Source: Endocalyx cinctus
Taxonomy: Eukaryota; Ascomycota; Sordariomycetes; Amphisphaeriales; Apiosporaceae
Direction: 5' to 3'
Assembly: GCA_001600455.1 (NCBI GenBank)
Contig: BCKC01000007.1
Coordinates: 3,102,019 to 3,166,018, forward strand
DNA length: 64,000 nt
Shown: piece by piece, positions 48,795 through 60,400 of the stretch
How positions within the stretch are numbered: the first letter of the stretch is position 1
Layout of the letters: the number at the start of each line of letters is the position of its first letter
Position numbers and translations under genes: made by a program
The notes under the pieces: generated by a model
The model's input: only the letters and a program-made list of their open reading frames with translations
What the model was told of the DNA's origin: nothing
Database searches by the model: none

Positions 48795-49312
48795 ATGTCA
48801 AGATCGATTCAAGACAGGACGAGGCGTGTTGACGTTAGCATCAACCGCCTCATTTCCCAAATAATTCCAGACGACCCCTCCTTAAGTGATGAGGATGCCC
48901 AGAACAGGCACGACACGTATTTTGAAGAGATTAAAGAACAGTTAGATAGGCAAGTGTATCCAAGAAGCTTTCGAGAAGGAAACTTCAATGTCTTTTTTCT
49001 TTTTTTATGTCAAATAGTCGTACCTAAATAATAACGTATTTATTCGCTTTAGACCTCATCCGCCTCCTCTTGCCGACCAGAATCATGCATCTGAGCTTAT
49101 CAGACGAAGACTGGTCCAAAGTGACCCTAACCAGGCGTTACGATATTCCAACCTATACTCCCGGCTCCTAGCATTGCCCGTATTGAATCAGAAATGGGCT
49201 ATGCTCTATCTCCTACATCAGCTGGCCGATTCGCCCAACCCAAATGAGCCAGACCTAGCAGTATTAGCCGAAATCAGGAGAGAGCAGACTCAGCGTAATG
49301 CACAACAGCAGA

Positions 49313-49368
<56 letters not shown>

Positions 49369-51783
49369 CAGTACCAACAGCAGTATGAGAAACTAGAGAG
49401 GCGAGAGAAGGAGAACTTCACCCCGGACGGCGTATCCGAAGTGGGTAGTCCCAAGGAATACCGCCGTGACACCATGCCCGAAGAGTATCGGCCGACGGAG
49501 TTGCGAGATGTGCTCAAAACACCCAAGAAAGCGAAGTCGCCCGATAGAGATTCGCAGTCACAGTCTACCGCTAACGACTATAAACGAAATAAGGCGAATA
49601 AAGAAGACGCGGGTCAGACCTCGTCGAAGAGAGATGTTGCTATAAGATCAAAATTACTGGCCGACAATTATGCTGAGATCGACCCCTCTGAGCCTACTCT
49701 CCTGCGCGACCTTCCATATACGCTGCAGGGACTATCTTCTACCAACCTTCCGTTCGGCAAGGGCGATAAGCCGACGTTGGTCTTACCGCCTACCCTCCCA
49801 CCACCCCTTATCGGCCTTCTGCACACGCTCGCCGAGCCCTCTCTACTGTACCGCACGCTCGAGGACTTCGTCAAAACGCCGGCGAACGGGTTAGTAGGCC
49901 AGAGTCTCCGCGCGGCGATCAACACCGAGCTGCGCTCTTACCTGACCCTCGTGGCGACGCTGGAGGGCCAGATCCGGCACGCGCTATCGACCATCGACGA
50001 GGGCGCGCCGCGGTCCGGGATCGGCAAGGTCGGCGTGACGCTCAAGCGGTGCGTGGTATGGACCCGCGAGGCGACGATGGGGCTGCGCCTCATGAGCGCG
50101 ATCGCCGAGGAATCGAAGAAGAAAAAGGGCGGCCAGGTCATCTCGCTGATCCACTCGTTCTCGTCCTCGCACGGCGATCCCATCGTGGCCGCCTTCGCGG
50201 AGCGCCTGCTGACGCCCGTGACCCGGCCCTTCTACGACACGCTGCGGTACTGGGTCTACGACGGGGAGCTGACGGACCCGTTTCTCGAGTTCTTCGTCAT
50301 CGAGCAGAACCCGGCCGACGTGCCCAAGGGCAAGTCCGGGTCCGTCAACGTGTGGGAGGACAAGTACGCCCTGGTGGCGGACATGGTGCCGTCCATCATC
50401 ACGAGCGACTTCTCCGAGAAGGTGTTCCTGATCGGCAAGGCCCTCAACTTTATCCGCCATAGCTGCGGCGACGCGCAGTGGGTCGAATCCTACTCCAAGG
50501 AATCCTCCAAGGAGCTCCGCTACGGCGACACGGCTACCCTCGCGACGTGGATAGAGGATGCATATACCGTAACGATGCGTCGGCTCATCCATCTCATGAC
50601 CAACAAGTTTCACTTGTTCCAGCACCTCCAAGCTTTGAAAGACTATATCTTGCTAGGCCAGGGAGACTTCATCGCTCTACTCATGGAATCTCTCGCGGCG
50701 AATCTGGACCGTCCCGCCGGTGCCCAATACAGGCATACGTTAACGGCCCAACTAGAGCACGCGATCCGCGGGTCCAACGCGCAATACGACTCTCCGGACG
50801 TTCTCCGTCGTCTGGACGCGCGCATGCTGCAGCTATCCCACGGCGACATAGGCTGGGACTGCTTCACGCTCGAGTACAAGATCGACGCGCCCGTGGACGT
50901 GGTGGTGTCGGACTGGGGCGCCCGGCAGTACCTCAAAGTGTTCAACTTCCTCTGGCGGATCAAGCGGGTCGAGTTCGCGCTCTCTTCGACCTGGCGCAAG
51001 GTGACGACGGGCTCGCGCGGGGTCCTGCAGACGAACCAGACCGCGGTCCGGCAGACGTGGAAGACGACTAGGGGCTTCCTCGCCGAGATGGTCCACTTCG
51101 TCGGCCAGCTGCAGTACTACATCCTCTTCGAGGTCATCGAGAGCTCCTGGACCGAGCTCCAGGCTAAGCTGCGCAAGGAGAACGCTACCTTGGACGACGT
51201 CATCGAGGCCCACACGACCTACCTAAACTCGATCACGCACAAAGGTCTCCTCGGAGCCCGTCGTCGCCGCTTCGTCACCTCGGCCGCCGCCGGGTCCTCC
51301 TCGGCCTCGGGCGGCGCCGGCGTTCAAACGAACGAAGAGGACGATAACAGCTACATGATCCAGCTAGGCGAGCTCCTGCGCACCATGCTCTCCTACCGCG
51401 ACTCGGTCGACGGGTTATACTCGTGGTCCGTCTCCGACTTCACCCGCCGCCAAGAAGCCGACCTGCAAAGCCACGGCCGAAACAACAAAACTCGACGTAC
51501 GCCCTCGCAGCCCGACATGAACGCGTCCATCAGCGGTCCCCAAAGCGAGTTTCCGGCCCTCCAGGACCGGCTCAAGCACCTCGGCGACCGGTTCCGGACC
51601 AAGCTCCAGCTCCTCCTGGGCGACCTCGCCTACCAGGCCGATACCGACCTGCGCTTCCTCGGCGTAGAGATGAACTTTAACGACGTGTATCAGCCCGTGC
51701 GCAGGAAGCCCAAGACCGGGACCACGCCCGGGCCGCCCGCCGCGGTTGCCGAGGCGAAGGGGAAAGGGGTCGAGGGCACGTGA
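48795..51783 (+). CDS. SPC98: Gamma-tubulin complex component 3 (Spc98/Alp6)
   Basis: Exon 1 48795-48949 and exon 2 49053-51783 give 961 aa when joined at phase 2. The best donor is GCAAGT after AG, i.e. a GC-AG intron; GTATCC at 48956 is a frame-compatible alternative. A 19-Gln run (from 49315) follows DLAVLAEIRREQT. The GCP N-terminal domain starts near LLRDLPYTLQGLSS. It continues with GLVGQSLRAAINTELRSYL, VTLKRCVVWTREATMGLRLM, PFYDTLRYWVYDGELTDPFL and IGKALNFIRHSCGD, a pattern closer to GCP3/Spc98 than GCP2. The C-terminal gamma-tubulin-binding half includes GDIGWDCFTLEYKIDAPVDV and SDWGARQYLKVFNFLWRIKR. Acts at spindle pole bodies and microtubule organising centres to nucleate microtubules. 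The 3' part is distinctly GC-richer than the 5' part. Confidence 0.92.
49315..49371 (+). repeat. CAG microsatellite coding for polyglutamine
   Basis: Sixteen uninterrupted CAG codons (49315-49362) followed by CAA CAG CAG, in frame in the GCP3 gene, giving 19 Gln. A TAC and three more Gln codons follow. Confidence 0.95.
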
Positions 51784-53768
51784 TTTACGTCGTGTTTAGG
51801 GATCTTCCTTAGGGATCTTCCGTAAACCTTAAAAGAGAGGATTTTTCTAAATAGTATTCACTGTCCATTCCTTATGGGGTAATACGCGTTGTCTGGATAA
51901 GCAAGCGCGTCTTACGGAGGGGCAATATTAAAAAAAAAAAAAAAAAGAGATGGGACACGCGTGCTCTTCATCGTCATCAAAAACTTTGTTCTCCTTTAAA
52001 ACGACGGACCTACATACGAGCCAACATCATATATACCACACTAGTACAGATTTTTTCGAAGAACAGCAAGGAGTTTATAGGGAGTTTTCAAAGGTGTGAG
52101 ATAGAAGACGACAGACAGGAAGAAGAATGAAATAGGGTTAAAACGGAAAACTCTCAAAAAGTCCATCGACGCCTATAAGTATAAAAAAAAAAAAAAAAAA
52201 AAAAAAAGATACCATCACATGGGAGAGAGGAAGGAGAACAAAGAAGAGAATATATCCCCTCAAAACTACATCTTGTTTGCGTGAATCATTATACATTCAC
52301 CCTGCTTTGTACTGTATATATCTATCTAGGTATTACTTATTTGCCTGGCCTTACCCTAGGCGTACCTAGACAAAAACTTGACGGGCATGCATGATCATGA
52401 CGATCAAAAGAAACCAAATATATCCCCCCCTTAACCATTATCTTACATACTTTTATCTGTTTTGTTATTTCTCTGCCTAGCTACGAAGTATATAAACAAG
52501 TAGCAGGGGCAAAAGAATGCCTAAGTAAACAACATCTTGCCTTGGTTTGCCGTAAACATTACTCAGACGAACTTGGATACTAAGATAGTGATATTTGCAA
52601 CTGCATTCTTTTGACGCCCTGTTACCTGTCACATGCATCACATGCATCACCGAAGTCTACTACTTGTTTTTCTACTCACAATACTCCCAATCTTGACCAG
52701 CCGGATATACGTACGAAGGCAAGAGCTTAAATCAAAGACATTCACTAAGCAGAAGACCGAGCTGAACTGAAAAGTTATTTGAAAAAAAAAAAAAGCCTTA
52801 ATATCATACCATCATTTCATACGTTCTGAAATCATTAAAACGTAGGCAGACATCCATCCAGCCATTAGTCTTCTTGCCTTTCTTTCTCTCTTTTCTTTCT
52901 TTTCTCCTTTTTTTTCCCTTTTATTTTTTTTTTCCTCCGCTCCCTCACGCTCTAGACCCAAACCCTTAGATCATGTTTTCATGTCTATAGGGAGGGGAGC
53001 TTCCCGAGTATAAATGATGTGATGCCCCTCCACCTCATTTTCCCACCTAATATTTACATGATCCCCCTTTAAAACTCCTCTAGAAGATTACAGGTTTGTA
53101 ACTCTAATGTAATTCCTCACAGCCTCCTCCCTTCCTTCCCTTCAACGCCTTGTACTGATAATATAGTAAATAAGAAAAGAAAAACAAAAAGAATGCAATC
53201 CACAGCCATTTCTCTACATGCTTTCATCGAAGTGTAGCTTGAATCAAAGCGCCTGGATTAAAAGACAATCTCGAGATTGTTCAAATGATCCTCCCTTCAA
53301 AGCGTTAAAAGAGGTAGAGATAAAGGGTGGTCAAACCATGCCTTGGTAAAATTTCGAAGACATACGGTGGGTTCTGTGATCACCACGTTGTGTGCGCCGA
53401 TGCTAATGCGATTGTAGTTGAGAAGTGGTCCAAAATAGCGCCTGAATAAAAAAGACATACGCCTCAGATATCATGCAAGGTGTCGTGATTATTCGTCATC
53501 GAAGCCGTCATCATATCGTACATGTTCGAAGGGGTAAAAAATAAATCGATGTGCCAACCATGTCCTAGCAAAGATTAATATCGAAGGATTCAACCACACC
53601 GTACCTTCGACTGCTCCTATTTGTCCAGCATAGCAGGCGAAGAGACTACGCAAGCCAATGCATATTATATCCTCAGATGTTCATTATCCAGGGTTCTGCA
53701 AGATCGAGCAACATCCGACTTAAGAACTCTGAAAGATAATCACAAGTTGCAGCAACATTCCTGGATGA
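51784..53768. other. Convergent 2-kb intergenic region
   Basis: 3' flanks of GCP3 and Wee1 genes. Contains A runs at 51930-51947 and 52183-52207 and T-rich stretches at about 52870-52935. No gene recognised; part is probably 3' UTR. Confidence 0.6.
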
Positions 53769-56700
53769 TTAAACATCTGTCATCTGAGTATCCAGACACG
53801 CAGGGTCTGCCTGCTCATCTGCGGGTCCCCAATTACCCTCGAAAACCGTGGCTCCGGCTCTATGGCGCGTCGCCACCCAATTCATGGCATCCAGTCCAAG
53901 AAGCTGAGCAACCGTAGGTCGGCACATTGGCTCAGCCGCGAGCATAGCTCTTACGATCGTGTCGAGGGAGCTATCATTATTAGGGTCGCTCATAAACAAC
54001 GGGGGTTCTTGAAGTTCATTCTTTCGGCTGACGCTAGGATTGAAGACATCGCCCGATTGTCGAGGCCCGCTTCTGAAATTATAGGTGCGACGGCCGCTAC
54101 TGCTTGTTTCATCCCTCGTAAGATTAGCAGTGCGATCCGAGTCATCCAGAGGTAGACCAGTTGCATCTCGCATGACAGCAGATGTACCGCAAGTGAGAAC
54201 GGGGACCTCAGCGAAGTCACCTTCCCTTAGCGCAGTCCAGGTAGCACCGTTCTCGGGCAGCTTGACGTTAGCCGCGATCTCCAGCATAATCAATCCCAAA
54301 GAAAAGACATCAGCAGGCATGTCAATCTCGGATCGAAGAGCTTCCGGTGCGAGATACTGACGATCGCCCTCGAGATCAGGACCGACAAGCACTGGCAAAG
54401 AGGTCGCTAATCCGAAGTCACCTATCTTTAATGACCCTTCAAAAGTGATAAAGATATTCGCAGGCTTCAAATCCAGGTGCACAAAACCTGCATCGTGAAT
54501 ATGTTTTAGGCCCTGTGAAATAATTAGCTGTCGTCCTTTTACCGTCAATCCACATGGGGTGTTATAAGCTTACACAGCCGATCTCAAGCATTATCTTCCA
54601 GATCCTGAAGTCGTCCAATCGATCTTTCAAGCCGACGTTGGAGAGAAACATGTCCAAATTTCCCTCTTCGCAGTATTCAGTCTGGATATACAGTCCCTGG
54701 TTTTCTTCCCAACTGTTGACTAGTTGGAGGATATGATCGCAACCTCGCAGTCTTTCCAATATCGACACTTCACGGAGCCGCAGTGCACGGTCCTTGTCAC
54801 CCTGGAGCGGTAAGACGAGCTTCTTGACGGCGAAGACCTTGCTAGCAGGAGACCGGGACAAATTATGTGTGGGGGTGTGAAAGAAGCTGGTTTGGCTCTC
54901 GGCCTCCGGTGAAACTTCAGTGACTTTATACACTTGCGAAAATTCACCTTTGCCCAGAAACTCAACTTTCCCAAAACGCGAAACAAGAGACTCGTCTAAA
55001 TCGCGGAATGATTCTTTGTGAATTGGAGTCATCGCGCGTCTACCGGTGAATAGAGATGTACCATCGGGTCGCGTCGTCGGAGTAGCAGGTGCAAAGATCG
55101 ACATACGATCACCGTTCCCAGGCATTAAAAAGCCCTCGCCAGGATTCGAAATAGACAGGCGGCTCGCATCGAGAGGAGCCATAGCCTCAAGAGGTGTTCG
55201 TGGGGTTGTGCTACGAACAATATCACTAAACTCCAAGGGGCTCGCTGCAATCACAAAATTATTCTTAGTAAAATGTACTTTCGCAGTAGTTTTTATACAC
55301 GATGCCGAAAATACCTCGAGCGGCGCAGGCGTGTGAAACGACCCTCGCTTAGCTCGAGATCGACCAAATGATGAAAAGGAAATAGATATCATGTGGGCTG
55401 ATTCCCGAAAGGACGTGAGTTCATCGGAAATAGCATCTGAGCAGATACGGTCCCGATTACGCTGCCTGTCAATTCGAGACCCGTTAGGAGTGTTATACTT
55501 ACAAGTAGTGCCTACGTTTGGTTGTTGCGCAGCACTGGTCCCGATCGTGGGTGTTGGAATCGACATGTAACGGTTAGTAGTAGGACTATCGTTCGATTGG
55601 TGGATCGGCTTGTTTGAGCTTTGGTTAAACAGCTGATGCTTAGTTGGCGTCGGTGGAATATCGCTGTCCAGGCTAAGGTGAATATCTTCCTGGCTCGTAA
55701 TAGGGCTTCTTCCGTCGTCGCTGTAGAGGCTAAGAAGGCTACCTTTGCGGGTATGTCGCGTGTTGAAGCCTTGGAAAAAGATGGGGCGGGTGTTTTCTCC
55801 TACTGTACTCTGCGATTTGGCAGGTATGGGGTCAAAGGGAGTAGATGGAACTCCGAAGGCGTGTTTGATGTGCCTACCCCTAGCTTTCGCGCTTCCCGAT
55901 GGAGGGTTCTGGGGATAAGTAGCAAAGGGATTGGTTTGCTTCTTGCACGGGGTGTCAGGTACTGCAGCGCCAAAGCTTCCAACGCTCAGACCAAAGTCCG
56001 GGTTACGATTCACTTTAGACACCAAACCAGTGGACGCGAAAGCTCCTTCGAACGGCTTCGCGTGCTTGTAGTCGGGCGTGGAAATGCTGGCAATCGCGTG
56101 AACCTTTCGATCAGGTTGCGGACGAGTCGCACCAATAGGAAGACTCTTAGACCAGTTAAGGGATGCCCTGGACCTCTCGGGGGCGGGCATGGGAAAGTGG
56201 GTGGGTGAATCATCTCCGACGCTCGAGTTCGAAGACGACGTAGTTATCGTGCGCGAAAGCGGATGCGGCTGGTGGGATTGAGTATTCATCGCGTGAGCGG
56301 AGGGATTAGGAAGGGGTCCGTGCGAGCTGAACGGGCTGTCCCTAGTTGGTGGAGGTAAGAAGGCATCCATGGAAAGTCGCGGGCGGTTCTTCGCGCTCGG
56401 GGAAGCCGCATCATTAGAAACTTGCGACAGCATTTGAGCTGCTTGACGTCTGTTCCAAGACGTCCTAGTGTCGCCAGATTGGCGCTGCTGCAGAGTTGAT
56501 CTTCTTAGAGATCCGGCTCTTCGCGACATGGCGGATGGAGTAGGAGGAGTAGATGATTCGATAGTACTCGTGGGAGGGGGGGCAAGCGGGGTAGTTGTGG
56601 TCCAGTCATACTCGCGCGTCGTATCGTCACGAAATTCCGGGCTTGGTGAATTAGGACCGTGGTCGAAAACATTAAAATCGGTGGAATAACTGGAAGGACC

Positions 56701-57435
56701 ATAACTGCGACGCTTTGCCTTGGGGCTTCCAGAAAGAGTTTGATCGAGCGTCATGGTCGCGTCGCTTCGCTTAAGAGGACTAGCGGTAGGATTCAATAAT
56801 TGAGCGTTGTTGTTATTGCTGTTCGGATCCATAAGGCGAGCTAGAGCAATGGAAGTAGCACCGGTCATATCAAGGTGCATGCTATGACGGGTAGGAGGTT
56901 TTTCTGAAGCCTTGCGAGTCGCAGGACTACGCGCGTGACGAATATTATTGTTTTCCTGGCCAGCTGCGGAAGTTTCGATTGAAGCGGAAGGCGCAGAGTT
57001 GACGGAATTCGTAGCTGCAGTCAAAGCGCGTCGGGAAGGACTTCTAGGGGAAGTGCGATGTCGGGTTAAATGTTTCGAACCGGAGGCGACAGGGCTTTTT
57101 GATGCCGATTTAGCAGATCGCAAAGAAAGTTTGGTATTTGGTCGAAAGGGTGTTGCGAGGGGAGATTGAGTGTAGACCGAATTTAAGGGTGGTGAATAAT
57201 GCGAATGATTTGGGTTGTGACTGGGCCCAAAAAATTGAGATTGTACGCGTCTGAGGGAAGGCGAGGAAGGTGTAGAGCCAGTATCGGAACTACTTTGAGA
57301 AGTAGTTCGAGATAAAGAAAATTTGGAAGGAGAGCGCGATAAAGATCTTCTTAGTGTGCGCAAACCAGCCTGTACATCAACATGATGATGATGAGTTGGC
57401 GATGGTAACGTTAATGTACCAGCACTATTCGACAT
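53769..57435 (-). CDS. WEE1: Wee1 mitotic inhibitor kinase
   Basis: Exon 1 57435-54574 and exon 2 54512-53769 join at phase 0 across a 61-nt intron (GTAAGC, CTAAT, CACAG) to give 1201 aa. Residues 1 to ~810 are a long Ser/Thr/Pro-rich regulatory region with many SP/TP sites. The kinase domain begins FGKVEFLGKGEFSQVYKV (the Wee1-type GxGEFSxV glycine loop, ~817). It continues with AVKKL (catalytic Lys, ~868), QTEYCEEGNLDMFL, VHLDLKPANIFI (D968, N973), IGDFGLATSLP (D986), RQYLAPEAL and FSLGLIMLEIA. Wee1 phosphorylates the inhibitory Tyr of Cdk1 and sets G2/M timing. A second, in-phase 66-nt GTAAGT-CTCAG segment (55502-55437) could be another intron, shortening the product to 1179 aa. The start is the first Met, followed by SNSAGTLTLPSP. 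It converges with SPC98. Confidence 0.93.
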
Positions 57436-60400
57436 TTTGACCAGTCATAAAATGAAAAAATCGATACGTTTATGCGACGAATAATCGAATGCTTTTATCA
57501 AGCAATAAAAGAAGAGAATAGTCGAACTGATCCAGTCGTCCAGATGAGAATATCGCGATTCTTGTTTTTTCTACTCCTCTCGGGTGGTAAGGTGTATTGT
57601 TGTCTTTCTTTTTTTTCGCGTCCACTGACTTTAGATAAGGCGACCTAACGACAATAACAATGACATCGAAAATAGTATAATGCCGATGTATAGAAAGATG
57701 TGATTGTTGGGGTTTGTCAGGAATGCACTCTAAAGTGGTATTGACATATAAACTAATCGAGCGAGATCATCTGGAATGTTGAGCAAAGCAAGGGAATAAA
57801 AAACTTGAGTTTCTTTAGTGCTGATGATGAAAGTGGTCGCTCATCGTTGTTTCTGTTTCACTTCGGTTTTTATGGTTCTTGTTCTTGTTTTTTCTTTATC
57901 GTTGGCGTCTCTTCTGTATTTCGTCTTTATTTTTATTTTATTTTTTTCGTTTCTACCTTTTGACTTGATGAGGTAGGAATAATGTTAAGAGAAGAATAAA
58001 AGAGGTATTCAACACCCACACTTTTTTCGCACTTTCTCGTAATAATACAATAATACGCGTAGGGATTAGTCGCCACCAAACCTAGTCCCACGCAGTTTCA
58101 AGTTGGGCGATTGTTGGGTCCTGGGAAGGGCGGAAGGGGTGGCAAGACTATCCACGTATACAAATAATAACAATAAAAAAGATTAATAGTAATAAATTGA
58201 GGGGTTTTTGATTTACTCTCTTCTTCGTGACAATGTATTTTCTTTTTTTCTTTTTTTTCCTTTCGTCACTCGAATATTATTATTGAATAAGAGAAGTAAA
58301 ATTTGGTGAGGATCATTAAGAGAGAGAAAAAAAAAATTAAAGAAGAGAAGGAATTTTTTAAAAAATGATGGGTTGTGGTAATGCTACATTTGTCGGTCAA
58401 GAGTTACCCATACCCTATACCTGGACAGCATTACCTGGACACTACTACTTTTGTCGATCGAACCAGACAAGACTAACTATGAATGGTGCAGGAAGGGCTA
58501 GGAAGTGCAGATGGTGCGAAGGTACCTTTCCCAGTCATACCGGGGTCCGCCAGAAGCTTACAAGGATTGAGGAGAAGATTTCCGGTGCGGATCCGAAAGC
58601 GCGTTTGTTTACTTCTGAAAATTAGACACGCGTTTTTGGTGTATGTTGTGTAATCTACCAATCTTAACCCCCTAATCCTAACGATAGTGGAGCACTAAAG
58701 GTACTTAGTATTCCCCTAATATACCTAAAATGCCCCACTTCATTACTTTTTAGTAAGGTATATCCTACTAACCTTCGAGTCAGCAATCCCTCGTAGTTCA
58801 CCAACAAATAACTGCGACGTCTTTGTACTATATACTCTCGATACCTCTACTACCACTTACCAACACGAAAAAAGAGAGGTTTATCAAAATTCCGCTTATT
58901 AACAGGGTTGAATTAGGTACCTGTCATCTTTTTTTTTCTCTCTCTTTTTCTTTCATTCCAGAATAGTGCATAGAATAATTGTTGAATCCATGGCTGCATG
59001 GATGATTTTCTGTACATCCCATTATTGGTAGTATCACACTATTATGTCCCTACCGTACACTATTTTGTATAGTAGTTGTACGCAGTGACGATGCCCATTC
59101 AATGTTCATAGATACATCCGTGAGATCTGACCTCGAGAGTGTTCTTCTTCCTCTATTGACCTCATTGTGCATATAAGAGATTGTTTACTTTTTTTTATTT
59201 CCTAGTACGTCGAAACATAGCGTATGTGCACTACGCTATGTATGAAAATAGGAAAAACGGCATGGAAATACCTAGTAGTGGGATACTATATGCAGGATAT
59301 ATCCATCGCACTACCGCGTCTAAGCCGTACATATTTTAGGAGAATTCATCTGCGAATCAATACAGTACATTATCCAGACTTTCTGCCTGGCAAACTAGCG
59401 TTTTTGTGTATCCCTCGCTTCACGTGGCTCCATTGACACAGGCTTTCTAGCGCGTGCCTAACCTGTGTTCACCTCCACTTCCAAGAGTTGACACGCTACA
59501 CAAATAGGAGGGAGTTTGCCGGTAAATAGGTGGACTTGTACTCCTCTTGTATGTACTCTTGTATGTATACCCAAGGTGGTCCCCTCGAATCCTCATGCTC
59601 CTCGCCCTCTCGTTCACGGTTCACCTTAGATCTTATCCATCCAATCGTCCTATGTTTTTTTTTTTTCTTTCCCCAGCGACTTTTTAGTGTAGTGCGCGTA
59701 AGTCCCAGGCCACCGTACAGCCCCAACTTTTTTTTAGGCGGCAGCCAACCAGCCATTCAGCCAGCCATCTGCATGCAGGGCCGTTATGGTAACTTCTTTT
59801 TTTTTTTGTTCCGAACCAGTCATTCAATTTACTTCGCCGAAAGATCTAACCCTGACCTCATCTCAGTCGATAACCGAAATTTTCATGTCGTGTACCAAAC
59901 TTTTTTCTTTTTTAAACCCTAGCAGCCCCAACCATTGGTTGGTCCCTTGTTTTTTTTTTTTTTTTTTTATCTTTTTTTTTCTTTCTTCCTGTCCACGAGT
60001 TTTTGGAGTGGTGCAAAAAAATAAAATAAAATAAATATCGTGGGCTTTGACAGGTAAGCAGGACGAGCCCCTTTTTTTTCCTGGCTAGGCTCACGATGCA
60101 ATACATTATATGCTTCACATTCATTCCAAACGAAACAAATCTGAATTGCCTCCTTTGTTTTTTCTACCTACTGTTATCGTCTGTTCTCCCTTCTATGAGG
60201 GGTTATCTATCAAACGCACTGATACGGCATGATTTTCAAATTTTAATTTTCTTTTCCTTTTTTCTCTCTACCCCTCCATCTCCCGAGGAACGGATATTCG
60301 ATAAGTAAACATAAATAAAAAACAGAAAAACACCGGAAGTGATAGAATATGAAAATAGAAACTGATATTAACGCGATCATCTTAAAAAATCGTTATTTCA

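Noticed and set aside
49984..50631. 215-codon minus-strand frame opposite SPC98
   Set aside because: Antisense shadow of GC-rich coding sequence; the sense frame matches GCP3 throughout.
58365..58625. 86-codon plus-strand frame with four Cys (starting MMGCGNATF)
   Set aside because: No leader, motif or family resemblance; composition resembles neighbouring non-coding DNA. A weak possibility only.
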